This document shows, piece after piece, positions 45,201 through 56,512 of a stretch of DNA of 64,000 bases. This DNA comes from Galaxea fascicularis. Its lineage: Eukaryota > Cnidaria > Anthozoa > Scleractinia > Euphylliidae. The notes under the pieces are model-generated. The model made no database searches. It was not told the origin of the DNA and was given only the letters and a program-made list of their open reading frames with translations. Position 1 is the first letter of the stretch, and each line of letters starts with the position of its first letter. The stretch is from positions 23,827,077 through 23,891,076 of the forward strand of contig OX419342.1 of NCBI GenBank assembly GCA_948470475.1, given 5' to 3'. The position numbers and the translations under genes are program-made.

Positions 45201-48200
45201 ACAGTGGAACCCTGCCATACAACCACCTCGTTATTATGACCACTTTTTTGTGGCCCGAACTGCATAAGCCCACTTATTTTCTTAATTTGAAAGCCCCGTT
45301 AATCCAACCACCCCATTAATACGACCAAATTTTCATGGCCCAACGATGGTCGTATTAACAGGGTTCCACTGTATATTGTTTTGTGGGTTCTTTTTAGACT
45401 TAGATACTAGAGATGAACATTTTCTCGCAACTACAAGAAGAAAGAAAGTTAAGGTGAGACGCCTAATGAAGGAGGAAACTACAGCCTAATCGCCTCTCCC
45501 ACCCCCCCCCCCTCCCCCTAAAAAGATGGTGGTAATGTGTTTGTACATGAAGTCAACAATGCCTTGTTTGTCTTTTCTCTTTCTATGTCGACCTTTTATT
45601 TTTCTAATCTTCGTTCCTCTACTCTGGATGAAAATGAGTAAAACAAAGTTCTGGGTAAATTGTGAAAAAAATAACCAGACAAGTGTAGAAGGTACAGTGT
45701 AGTCAACATTTTGATGTCACCAATAATTTCATTATGAAAAGAAAATGCTATGATATTGGGATTTTATTTGAATATAGAAACTCATATTAAACTCCATTTC
45801 AATATTATTTGTTTTTGTTTTGTTAACAAATAATTGATAACAATGAAACCTCAGCTCACTCCAAACCCAAATAATCTGCTGTTGTTGGTAAAAGCTGACA
45901 ACATACTGTAGGCAAGTTGGAATGGGATCTTTTCTGAACAAAGAAAGAAAAAATGGTTGTAGCCAGAGAACTATAAAAATGTTGGAAGTAATCATCACTG
46001 GATCTGGAGTGGATGTACATGTTACAGGTTAAATTTGATCTCAGGTCATTTTTGATTTAACGTAGGTCAAAATGAAATACCTTTGTCTCCTAACCCTAAT
46101 TATTCATGAAAAGACAAAGGTACTTCATTTTGACCTAGGTTAAATCAAAAATGACCTGAGATCAAATTTAACCTCTAACATACATGGATCTTGTGCACAA
46201 TCCCTCAATATATGCTTTTACTGATGATTGCTGTTTGTTGGTGACATGGTTCATATTTTCATATATGTTTCCTGGTTTTAGAAACCAAAATCCATCAACA
46301 GGAAAACATCAGAATTGGAAGCTGTTGAAGTATGCTCTCCTGGGGCATCCTATAATCCAACTTATGAAGATCATCAGGTAAGAAATGTTGCTTGCCTGTG
46401 AAATTCTTTGCCACAGGATAGCCATGTTGAAGCACCTGGTTTAACCGTGTCATCTCAAATAATCATTATCACGACTAAACTCATGCAAACTATTGTGCTC
46501 CACCAAATTCTCATCGGAAAATGGCCACTGATGGGACGCATCTTTGATGCAGTCTTTGAATTGTTAATGAACTATACTTATGGCGATGTGAGTTCCCTAC
46601 AAATATTAATTCCTTGTCTAGGTAAGCTGAAAGCCACATATAGGGAACTATGTCCCTGCTGTAGTGACCATTGTGCCTGAGATCTACAGCCAAATAAAAT
46701 GTGAGTCTAAGTATTAATACCCATGGACAGCAGTGTTTCAGCTTTGTTAGTCCTCATCAGCTTGGCATAGCTAACACATGGTCACAGGTTCTCACATGAA
46801 TAAAGCAAGCAATGAAAATGTGAATTGTAGTACTGTCATTGCATTGAAGTGACGGTTTTTTGTGGTGCTGAAATAACTTAATTGTTGCTGTTAGTCTTTG
46901 CTTCAAAGTGCGCATAATGTGGAGCTCATGAAGGTTAAGGAAATTGAGAAATTAAACAGACAAGTCAAGTTGTTGACTCCTGAGGAGGCTGCCAATTTGG
47001 TGAGCAATAAATAATATTATAAACACTGTATTTCCCTAAAGAAGCCTAAGTTATGCTTTTTTCTTTAAATTTCCGGGAGAAGGGAGGCATGGGCGTAGCC
47101 AGGATTTTTCAAATTGGGGGAGGGAAGGTCACACTGTGTCAAACACAGGGTACTCACCAGATTGTCACCTGAATATTGTAGGTTGTTTGCTTAAAAAAGG
47201 CTTACAAAGAGGGGGGGGGAGGGCACGGGCACCCCAGGATCTCCCCTAGCTATACCCCTGGGAGGCTGCTCAACTAAACTGTAACTTTTTTGCAGCTAAA
47301 TCTTCATTTTTTTTTTCTAGTGGTGTGGTGAAATACGGGATATGGGATATGGGATACGGGATACGGGGTTAGTCAGGGGTTTCAATAAGATTTGAAATAA
47401 CCGTCTGAGCTTGCTAAAGTAAGCGGCGACCTGATTAATTTTTTTTAATCATTTTAGTGAAATCTAGACAAAGTAGGCGGCGGTTAGAAGTAAATTCGGA
47501 CAAACTAGGCGGCGATTTTCGTCGGTTGCCGGCTTCTAATAAAACCCCTGGTTAGTTGTCCAAGATATTGCTGGTGGAAAAGCTGAAGTTTAATACAGTA
47601 TGTGAGAGTGGACGCGATAATGTGCTTTCCATGGGCGTTTCAAAGTTCAAAAGGTTTTAACTGTGAATCCCTTATTACTAAAGTGTGGAGCAAATGGACA
47701 CGAACAGATTAAATCAGAATAAAAAAAATTGTATGTTCAACTGAGAGACGTGTTGTCACTGAAATGTTCTGTGTTATGTTTAGCCAACGTGGACAGAAGA
47801 GATGAGTCAGGGACTGTTTGCTGAAGATGACAAAGATGAAGATGAGGATGAGGATGAGAATGAAGGAATTGCCGCTGGGCCAGTGAGAGCTGCTGACAGG
47901 AAAACTAAACAGCAGAGAAGGAAAGAGAAAGAACAAGAGCAAGAGGTTGATGAGAAATGATTTGCTTTGGACTGATTTTTTACCAGTGGGGATCAGAATA
48001 GTTCTTTTTAAGATCGCATTACGCATTTACGCATTACGCATTACGCTTGCTGGTCATAATGAATGGAAGGTTGATAAAACAAGTTAAAGTGAAATGGTTT
48101 TCGTATTTAAACGTTTCCTCGGGTCATCAGTGTATGGATGCTTAATCATGAAAATAATATTGTTATGTTGATGCTTAGCTCAAAGGACTTTTGTCTTTGT

Positions 48201-49944
48201 TTTGACAGCTAAAGAGGCTTGTGGAAGAAAGGAAAGAAAAGTTAAGACAAAATGAGATATTCAGGTTTGTTTTGTTTTGTTTACTATACATCTAGTTGTC
48301 ATAACATTAATTTTTGCTAAACAGAGGGGAACATAAGGGTTTGTGGTGATGAGGTTTTCCCTTATTTTCGGTGTGTTTTTCTGGAAATTTCTATTTTAAA
48401 TGAGGCTAAACGCGCCAAAAATGAAACGGTTTCGCCAATGTGATGTTGGTGGGGTGGGATGCTCTTGGGGAGCTTGCAGGGTCATTGTCATGAGCTTTCT
48501 CTCAGTTTGATTGCTTCGCTTCCCTTTCTCCCTCTCTTCCACATTTTGGCTAAGTATTCATTCCACACACCGGTTGGTCGGTCGGTCTTGTGTGAACAGG
48601 TGCCTGGAGATGGGTCGTGGCTCGGTTGCCATGGTGACCTCCTTGTCGCCGAGCAGGTTGCTACCCTCCTCTGTTGCTACCTTTACGGCACCAACTGCGT
48701 ACCCTCCATTACTTACTTACTTACTCCATTACCCTCCCTTCCATTGACTAAGTATTTTAACCTGTGATATTGCGGTTATTTCAAAGTTTAGCTCGCGGTA
48801 ATCGGTGAAAAAAATGTTTGCGGGTCTATAATTTTGCTCGGATCCTTTCGCATCCGGTGGTTTTGTTGACCTGGTTAAGTTAATACAGAATCTAAATACT
48901 TAAATATTAGTACGAATTGATGTTTTTTCCTCTTTTTTAACAGATTAAAAACATTGAAAAAAGAAATAAATATGGCTGAGGAGGAAGCTGATGTTAGAAA
49001 GAGACAAAAGGAAGAAATCCTAAAGGCCGCGGCAAAGAGACCCAAAAGACTGAGCAAATACAAGTATCCTTTTATATTATTCCCATTTGATGATGGAGAA
49101 AGGACTGATTTTATTCATTTTCCATTGCTGGGGAAGGCATCGTGCGATTTTCGTCGTCATTTTATCATTCAATTTACCGGTCACTCTCTTGACGTGGGAC
49201 GAAATGGCCGTTTGGGCGAAATGACCGGCTTTTCGACTTTGGTCAACCGTTTAAATCTTCAAGCTGTACATTTGAACGGATGTGGAAAGCGTTTTTGCTA
49301 CCCTGACCGTTAACTATTCGTTTCGTTTGAAAGCTTTTGTACTCGTTTACGTTGTCTCAGGCACAAGTCTATGCCTTTCCCCAGGGGGGTTGGGGGGGTG
49401 GTGGTGCGGGATACAAACAATGGAATTCAACTTAATGCTGATGCGGTCCGCGCTGAACTTTAGCGGGTTTCATTCATGCATTGAAAGCGCCCTCATTAAC
49501 ATCAGTGAAGTGAAATGGTACTAAAAAAAGCGTCGACCAGAGAACAATTTGCGATTGCCACATGTTGATAAATCGGTTGATCAATTGACTCCCAAGATCT
49601 GATTATTGATTCTCATTTCTAGCTGCTATACAGTTCCTTCTGTATTAGTTAAGAGAATTTGGGGTTATATTAAGATAACACCCTCTGGCTGATCACATGT
49701 CTGCTGGACATTATATTGATATTATAAGGAGAGGTTACATGTACATGCTGATCACTTAACATGAACTGAAGATACGAAGCACAAAATATTGAACTTAAAC
49801 TAAGTGGAGAGATCACAGGTAGTCTTCGCACCCTTAAGGTGAGTGTACTAACCGCCGACCGGTTGGCTTAGTTGGTTGAGTGCCGGACTACCGTGCGGGA
49901 GGTCGTGGGTTCAATCCCCGGCCGGACCAACACTCAGGGTCTTT

Positions 49945-49977
<33 letters not shown>

Positions 49978-51046
49978 GACATCTGCAAATTGTTAGACTT
50001 TCTCGTCTTCTCGGATAAGGACGATAAACCGGAGGTCCCGTCTCACAACACTTCAATGTTCATAACCTTGTGGGACGTTAAAGAACCCACACACTAATCG
50101 GAAAGAGTAGGGCATGGAGTTCCCGGTGTGCTGGTCTGGTCTTTCTGCTATTTCATGATTTCATGGGTTGGGTGGGTTGGATGATGTAAACCGCATTTGA
50201 ATATATATATACATAGAAAATGCGGTATATAAATCCATTATCATTACCATTACTCACTTTTGACTCTTTATTTCTTGGGTGCTTGCTTTTCGAAAGAAGC
50301 ACTGTAGTTTTCTGTTTCTTACATGTACCTGTATGAAAGAAGTTTGTTTTTGCAGTTTCGTATTCCTTTTTTATATTATAGCAAGAGGGAAACTTGTTCG
50401 AAGATAGATTTAAGAGTCTCCAGAGAAGAAATATCATCGAAACTCGGCAACCTGTCAAGTGAGTAACCGCCATTATCAACAATGTCACCAATGACATAGT
50501 TTCAGACTCGTTATGTTTCCGAAAGTTGCATTGGAGAGGCGAGAGCGCACGTAAAGTGCGTCTCTTGAACGCGGACTGGGCGCGTGCTTCGCGCGTGCTC
50601 TCGCATACCCAGTGTTGTGGATACAGACTTAAACAACATCACAGCTGTTTGGGAATTGGGATGCTGAACTCAGCTTTCAACGAGGTTCACTTGCTTGAAG
50701 CATGCTTCGCTGGTCTAAACAAACTTAAACTTCTCAGTGGAGAATTTCTGTGGACAGTATTTTGCAATTTTTGTTTTCATTTGTTAAATGTCAATTGCAA
50801 CCTACAGTCGAAGACATTGAAAAGCTTATCTGGAGACTAAATGTTTAGTTACGAACTAGTGAATTTTTTAAAGGTAGTGAGGATGAATTGTATTCATAAT
50901 TACACTGAAGATTGTTGCTGATAGAAGCTCCATCAAATTCTCAGTGATATTTTTATGTTTCATTCGTTTTTAGACGCCATCGAAAATACAAGCTAAAAAC
51001 ATACACAAGAAAATCTTACGACAAACCTTGCATCAAGGAAATTTAG
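42239..51046 (+). CDS. NOP53: Ribosome biogenesis protein NOP53 (12 exons)
   Basis: NOP53 (GLTSCR2) is a nucleolar factor for 60S subunit maturation. Exons: 42239-42360, 43842-43915, 44528-44779, 45398-45453, 46282-46377, 46895-46999, 47783-47945, 48209-48264, 48944-49063, 49772-49838, 50382-50458, 50974-51046 (one boundary near 47783-47945 may be off by one base). The coding length closes to 419 residues plus stop. It starts MAATTKRKKVSKNKKQSWRK, has basic stretches, an acidic run (DEDEDEDEN) and charged coiled-coil segments, then the family signature: IELKLSGEITGSLRTLK, EGNLFEDRFKSLQRRNIIE and a final RKYKLKTYTRKSYDK. Exon 10 (67 nt) has a weak acceptor (aactgaag) and was found because it supplies the conserved segment and the correct phase. 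It is somewhat shorter than the human protein. Confidence 0.92.
42660..43130. mobile_element. tRNA-derived SINE copies in opposite orientation
   Basis: A minus-strand copy (about 42660-42815) and a plus-strand head and body (about 43000-43130) share tRNA-like heads (tatagctcagttggttggag, B box GGTTCAAACCC) and the body phrase gcttctttatgcaattccat. Another minus-oriented body piece lies at 42890-42975. They are in intron 1 of NOP53 and form a potential hairpin. Confidence 0.75.
44013..44400. mobile_element. pogo/Tigger-type MITE, 388 bp
   Basis: Ends CAGTCGAACCTCGATTATCC and the complementary ggataatagaggttcgactg are flanked by TA on both sides. The ends resemble those of pogo/Tigger elements. 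Tandem attatccggac phrases repeat inside both ends. No ORF. Intron 2 of NOP53. Confidence 0.85.
45202..45371. mobile_element. Tc1/mariner/pogo-type MITE, 170 bp
   Basis: Ends CAGTGGAACCCTG and CAGGGTTCCACTG with TA duplications. Inside, cgttattatgaccac pairs with ggtcgtattaac. No ORF. Intron 3 of NOP53. Confidence 0.85.
46026..46174. repeat. Near-perfect hairpin, arms about 62 bp
   Basis: aggttaaatttgatctcagg at the left and its complement at the right, continuing through gtaggtcaaaatgaaatac with few mismatches. The loop contains cctaaccctaa. Probably a small foldback element in intron 4 of NOP53. Confidence 0.85.
47088..47260. mobile_element. hAT-like MITE, 173 bp
   Basis: Ends CATGGGCGTAGCCAGG and the complementary cctagctatacccctg are inverted repeats of the hAT type; ggagg flanks both sides (5 bp of what may have been an 8-bp duplication). 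Intron 6 of NOP53. Confidence 0.6.
47330..47370. repeat. GGGATAY short tandem repeat
   Basis: About five copies of a 7-bp unit (gggatat/gggatac) in intron 6 of NOP53. Confidence 0.75.
47374..47550. mobile_element. hAT-like MITE, 177 bp
   Basis: Ends CAGGGGTTTCAATAAG and the complementary taataaaacccctg. The direct repeat gttagt flanks both sides. Three copies of an aagtaggcggcg-like motif lie inside. Intron 6 of NOP53. Confidence 0.65.
49859..50260 (+). mobile_element. tRNA-derived SINE, full-length copy
   Basis: The head (ccgaccggttggcttagttg) has A and B boxes (ggttcaatccc) and ends in an acceptor-like ccggccggacca. The body (cactcagggtctttaaataa) matches the truncated copy at 6758-6945. 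It ends in attatcattaccattac. It lies in intron 10 of NOP53, just after the 67-nt exon. Confidence 0.85.
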
Positions 51047-52922
51047 CAAGGAAAGGTGAGGAAGTTGTTAGTTCAGCAGAGCTGAACCTGACGTGTTTTG
51101 GAAACCTTTTATCCAGATGTTCTGTTTGACAAAGTACCTTCACTTGTGTTTTACAGATACCTTTTTTGATACGCTGTGAATCCGGCCGTGCAAGTGCTCC
51201 GGTTATTTTACACTCTTTCAAGGTGATCTTAATATGGGAATGATAGAGTCCTGGCCGCCGCGTAACCCGGTCAACCTAACTTGTGGCCCTTTCAGTCTGT
51301 TGCCGACCCTTTTAAATACACGAGGTGCGGGTGCATAATCGAAACTGATGTAATGTTGAGGATCGCTCGTCATGTATCCCAGGGAGAAAAAGCACTGTCT
51401 CTTACGGCGCAAGTTATTCCCTTGGGAAACTAGCTCTGTAATTTCCCTGGGAATAAGTAGTCGTAGCTGGCGCAGTCTTGGTTCTCGTGCCCAGGCAACG
51501 CCTGCTTCGAGGGACAGAAAGCCCTGGGACGAGAGTGGCTCAGATTTCCAGCTGCCACACGCGATAACGTCTGTAGGCGGAAAAGTGTTCACACAGCCGT
51601 ACCATCCAGGGTTTTACTGATAATTTTTTTGTGATGTTGAATTCAAGCTTCGGAGCACAGATAGCCATCGGAGAGGTTTTTACAGCTAAAACTAAAACTA
51701 TAACCGCTAAAACGTAGCCTATGGTGCAAGGATTAAACAAGGAACCAGAACGATTTTTACAAAATCAAGGAAATTTATTCTCAATCGCATATTTTATTCT
51801 AAGCGCGAAAGGTTTAATTAGTCATATAATGTAGTTATATTGAGCTCTCTGTGTGCTTTGACGCCGAGAAAATCGGGGAAATTTATTCTTAATCATGTCT
51901 TTTATTCTATATACGAAAGGTTAAATTTTAATGATGTTTAATTTAATTGCTTGTGGTCTTGGGCACATTGATTGAATCTGCTTTGTGGAGAAATGGCTGG
52001 TTTTAGTTATATCAAATGTACAAGTTTGAAAAGAATTTCTCTGTTGACATCATTAAATATTTAACGGCGTGCACAGATTGAGAAATATGTCTTTTGAATA
52101 AACCTTGAATGTCTTATCTTTATCAGTTTTAATACTGAACGAGATATGATTACATCTAGATTTGCGGTTCACTTGTTCAACGTTGACAAACGTAAATTTT
52201 ATATGTAGGACGTGAATTTGAAGGAAGAATTTCATGATAGACGAGATTTCCAGAATTATATACTGTTTTCAATGTTTTCTCCTGTCTCCCTGCACGAAGT
52301 CGTGGTTCATCAGCCGATGTAGTTGTGTACACATAGTAGAGCATCGAAGAACACTGCAAAAGATGTAAGAACTTTCTTTGATAGAAAGCAGCTTACAGCG
52401 AGGCCCAGTCGCATGACAAGCTCGCTCGTCCATGCGGACTTGACAAGTCAAAGTATTCTCCTGTGTGTGTGTTATCGCAGCCGTTCAACCAATTTTTTCT
52501 TTCAATCTTTTGCATTTTAGACAATTATGAAAAAAACCATACTGAGAACACGTGCGGCAAGGGTTTCACAGACGCACTATTCACAAGAATTGCGAATTCT
52601 CAAGACAATTAGTGGAATAATTTACTATATTTGCTATAATTTGGGTTCTTTTCGAGAACTGTTTATATTTCCCTTTGAAAATGATCATAACAGATCTTAT
52701 CTGTGGTGTATTCAGCAACAAATACATATGTAAAAAAATTAATTGGATGACCATGAACAAAACCTCTTGGGTACTCGGCGTGATGTGTTCTTAATAGAGG
52801 TATCGGTGTACACTTCAGATATGTTCGATCGAGTTTTGATAACTTTGAGATGTTTACCCTAACAACGGAAAACGTTTTTGTGTTGAGTACAGTTAAAGGA
52901 TCTTTTCCTGAAATTTGAAGTC
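51047..52922. other. Intergenic stretch after NOP53
   Basis: Holds the NOP53 3' UTR and the upstream region of the intronless orphan. A direct repeat of about 50 bp (ggaaatttattct at 51771 and 51875) is the only clear structure. Short frames in it are not convincing. Confidence 0.5.
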
Positions 52923-54278
52923 ATGGGCGAAAGTGGTAAACCTCCGGGCGACTGGAAAACCGAGAGGATATCTATGACCCATCTGGCAAATTTCTCTAGA
53001 AGCAGTTCTTACGTCCGTAGCTTGGTTCGACAGCAATTCCACCATCAATCGGATCAGCCGAACACTGCGTGGGAGAGACTTCGCGAAAGGCTCTCGAAAC
53101 AACACGGCTCCTTTGAATTCGACGACGAAATTCCCAACTTTATGAAGAAAAGAGAGAATACTGGTCTTGGCAACGATGACGAAAACACCAGCGACAACGA
53201 AGATGACGATGATGACGAGGAGACGTACGTGTTTTTGAAATCTGCAAGTCCAAGTCATAGATCTTCAGTTGCGACTGAGGCGGGAAAGGATAAGAAAGGG
53301 GTTGAGAAAATCGAGAAGAGTGTATCAGCGAACAACGATAGCGCTTCTGGGTTGTCCTCGCGTCGTTTATCAGCGCCACCGACTTCCCTCAGCAATGTTG
53401 TGGAACCCGAAAAACAGTACACTCTGCCCTCCACAGACGCACATTCGAAAATCTTGAACCGCCGCCTGTCACTGGCGGAAAATGTCATCAAAAACTACAG
53501 CAAGTATATTCGGACGCCAGACGAGTCTAAAAGGGAACGAAACACGTTGGCTGAGGTTCATACGGAAAACGAGAAGAGTGAACAACAACCATTGAATGAA
53601 CAACCACTCATTGCTGCAATTACCGAAGAGGAAAGCTCCCCTGTCGTGGATGTAAAGCTTGTGAATTGCGCAAGTCCGGCCTCGTCGTATTCCAGTGATT
53701 TTCTGGCTGTTGATACTGCTTTTATTGGATCGTCCCACACAGTACCTCCAAGCCCTGCCGCTAAAAGCGACACTACTTTCTTCAATGTTCCCTTCCGTCG
53801 GAATTCTCTTAGCGAAGTGATCTCCGTAGATCTTTCGCTCACTCGAAGCGTTACCGATGTCACACCGAAGGCCAGTAAGGACAAACTTGTCGCAGATACC
53901 AACAAATTGCCGAGGTTATTACAGACGGCGAGTAAAGCCAAAAGAGAAAAGCTACCTGCCAAGAACCGAGACGAAGCAATAGAAAAGCTCCGCGAGGAGC
54001 ACGAGAAGTTGAAAAAAAGGACAAGGTTAAATCGACGAGTTGGAAAAAGAAGAGACACAGTTTATCGGCAGATAGTGCGGGATCAAGAACAACGCGCCAG
54101 GGAGTCAGAAATCTTTCATCAGGAAATGGAACAAATTACCAAAACACTCAAGTCGATAAACCATCGACTAGACGAGAGGATTAAAGTACTGGATTGTGCC
54201 GACCCACCAAAGGTAAACGCGAGATTGCAGCGCATCCTACAAGTGGCACTAGCGGGCGTGCCGTTGAAAAACATTTAA
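52923..54278 (+). CDS. Intronless orphan protein, acidic with C-terminal coiled coil
   Basis: I do not recognise this 451-residue protein. The start is the first ATG of the frame (atcATGGGCG context acceptable). It begins MGESGKPPGDWKTER, has an acidic run at about 84-99 (NDDENTSDNEDDDDDEE), serine-rich middle segments with SRRLSAPP and RRNSLSEV that look like basophilic kinase sites, and a basic region then predicted coiled coil at about 345-435 (KLREEHEKLKKRTRLNRR; MEQITKTLKSINHRLDER). No signal peptide, membrane segment or catalytic motif. The frame is uninterrupted and its other-strand frames are much shorter, so I take it as a real gene. A scaffold or cytoskeletal role would be a guess. 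Confidence 0.72.
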   Translation: MGESGKPPGDWKTERISMTHLANFSRSSSYVRSLVRQQFHHQSDQPNTAWERLRERLSKQHGSFEFDDEIPNFMKKRENTGLGNDDENTSDNEDDDDDEETYVFLKSASPSHRSSVATEAGKDKKGVEKIEKSVSANNDSASGLSSRRLSAPPTSLSNVVEPEKQYTLPSTDAHSKILNRRLSLAENVIKNYSKYIRTPDESKRERNTLAEVHTENEKSEQQPLNEQPLIAAITEEESSPVVDVKLVNCASPASSYSSDFLAVDTAFIGSSHTVPPSPAAKSDTTFFNVPFRRNSLSEVISVDLSLTRSVTDVTPKASKDKLVADTNKLPRLLQTASKAKREKLPAKNRDEAIEKLREEHEKLKKRTRLNRRVGKRRDTVYRQIVRDQEQRARESEIFHQEMEQITKTLKSINHRLDERIKVLDCADPPKVNARLQRILQVALAGVPLKNI

Positions 54279-54641
54279 TATGCTTGAAATCACCAGAAAG
54301 TCAGCAATCGGAACAATCCGAGTATTCATTCTTAGACTAGCAACTTTTCTAGGCCAGCTTCATATTTAAAGGATGCGTACGTGTTTTAATTCTAATATGT
54401 AAACTCTTTGACAACAAGATATCGAAATGTCTCGGCAGTGATTTTTTGTGTCAATTATTTGACGTATAGTACACTCAACCAAATTACTTAATTCTGATTG
54501 GTCGAGAGCAGTCGGAGTACTTATTAAGTTTCCATAGCGACAGTTAAGGAGAACAGCTAAGCGTTGTAAATATAAACGTTTTGATGGATAAAACTGGACG
54601 AAAAGGCACCTCAACTAAAGCTGCCATTCTTTCGAATGATT

Positions 54642-54931
54642 GGCCCGATTTATACTAGAGACGGATCATCCGTCTGGGACGAACTTGGGCAAAGAACGAT
54701 AGTTCGTCTGATAATTCGTCTGCGTATAAATACGGGCAAACAGACGGATTATCCGTCCAGGCGAACTATCTGGATAATTCGTGTTCATCGACGAATTATC
54801 CAGATAGTTCGTCTGGACGGATAATCCGTCTGTTTGCCCGTATTTATACGCAGACGAATTATCAGACGAACTATCGTTCTTTGCCTAAGTTCGTCCCAGA
54901 CGGATGATCCGTCTCTAGTATAAATCGGGCC
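54642..54931. mobile_element. Near-perfect palindromic MITE, 290 bp
   Basis: Arms of about 142 bp differ at only two positions, around the loop gttcatcg (54783-54790). Ends GGCCCGATTTATAC / GTATAAATCGGGCC are flanked by ATT on both sides. The GGGCC-type ends and 3-bp duplication suggest a PIF/Harbinger relative of the elements at 34226-34809. No ORF. Confidence 0.88.
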
Positions 54932-54993
54932 ATTTACAAGTTGCGCGACCTCATACAATTCGTGTTTTTGTTGAGCGAACTATAAATAAAAAA

Positions 54994-55128
54994 TCGCACG
55001 GCCTTCTCGTACAATTTGTGATTATAGGTGTTACTCATTATTTTGAAAGTTCTGAAATTGCACTCGCTGAGAACTTTCAAAATCACTCGTACCTATTAAT
55101 CAAGAATTGTACTCGAGGTCATGCGATT
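54994..55128. repeat. Imperfect inverted repeat
   Basis: attttgaaagttct near 55040 pairs with agaactttcaaaat near 55070, and outer parts (cgtacaatttg / aattgtac) also pair. Probably an old foldback element. Confidence 0.5.
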
Positions 55129-55599
55129 TCCTATACTATACCGAAAATGCTGTGCAGTAAATTTACGGTGTACAACAGACATGGCATTTCCGATTCTTTA
55201 ATGACTTGCTAGTTTGTAAAACAAGGTGAAAAAATCCCGACAGCTTAATAAAGTTATAGCATGCTGTGAATTTATTTTCCAAGTTCTATCCTATATTTTT
55301 GTTTAATGAGTTTTATTGTGTAGTCATTGTATTATGAAGAAATAAAATCATGGTCTTACAAACAAATATGTAACAGTGGGATTTTCTCTCACTGTGATTA
55401 TAGCTTGTTCCATTTTCATTTACATTTACATTATACATTTACCAACGTGTAAGCAAAGAACGATCCTGTTTGTTACCTTGCAAAGTTTATAGTAGTATTG
55501 TGCTGAAGAAGAAAGTGCTTTGTGGAAAGCGCTCGTAATTATCGGCGGGTTATGGTGTGTTGTAACTCTTGTTTGGTGCTGCTAATAACCGTGACCATA

Positions 55600-55885
55600 A
55601 AGCGGTTTTTAGTCGAGTGTCGTAAAACCAAAACCAAGGCAATCACTTTGACCAATCACAAGAGATGAAAACAGTTCAGTGGACCAATCAGAATTTGAAG
55701 TAATTACATGCAACCGGCGCCAAGCGCGGGAAAATTAATGCGCGCGTGCAACCGATTGGTTTTGGTTTACTTCTCATTGGCTGAGAAAGTGGCGCGAGTT
55801 TTGTCAACCAATCACAGAGTGAAGTAAATTAAAACCAAAGCAAAACGCAAATCACGTGTGACACTCAATTGAAAACCGCTGTATG
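55600..55885. mobile_element. MITE with CCAAT-rich interior
   Basis: Ends gcggtttttagtcgagtgtc and the complementary gacactcaattgaaaaccgc are inverted repeats. Several CCAATC words on both strands lie inside (55653, 55683, 55752, 55808). A related partial copy occurs at about 62320-62745. Confidence 0.7.
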
Positions 55886-55904
55886 GGATATGAAACGTTT
55901 TCCT

Positions 55905-56512
55905 ATTCTTGGTTTTCACGTGACGTCATAAAAAACTAAAATTCAAAAGTGAAGAGACTTTTCCATTTTTAGCTTCATCACGTAAAAGAAATTTTAGAAA
56001 TGTATCTGCTCGCATGTTTTCAGATCGAAAGCGTGCTTTGTTTTAAAAATAGAGCGGTTTGAATTTTAGATTTTCTCACTGTACGTGACATAAAGATGTC
56101 TGCTCACAAGCATGTCACGTACATGAAAACGTCGATTCAGCGTGTTTTTTAGAGGTCTGAAAAGCCAACATCACAAGAGAAGCGTCTATGTGAATGTTTG
56201 CAAGCTCAAAAGAGAGAAGAAAGCCTTTGAGATAGCCAAAGTAAATTCCAGATGTTTTCACTCATTTCCGGCTGCCATATTGGAGACCCTCAGAGGGACT
56301 CCATCATGGCGCGTCCATACTAAACTCTGTAATTTTGAGTGGTACATTTTGCCGAATAACTCGAGTATGGGATGTCGCACAGCCCTGAGACTTTGGCATT
56401 ATGTTTATTTATTACTCTTCTACAATATCTTAATTTCTTGACTTAATCTGTTGAATGGTTGGTGATTTTACTTTTTAACTTGCTTGACTTCCACGTGACT
56501 GAAAACCAAGAA
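55905..56512. mobile_element. Repeat element with ttcttggttttca inverted ends
   Basis: ttcttggttttcacgtgacg at the left pairs with cacgtgactgaaaaccaagaa at the right, about 608 bp apart. Another internal pair is tcactgtacgtgacat / tgtcacgtac. No coding capacity recognised. Confidence 0.5.

Noticed and set aside
49859..49932. tRNA gene
   Set aside because: It has A and B boxes and an acceptor-like CCA end, but it is the head of a SINE whose body recurs at 6758-6945; the cloverleaf is poor.
53255..54058. Minus-strand frames within the intronless orphan
   Set aside because: Shadows of the longer plus-strand frame with its normal codon structure.
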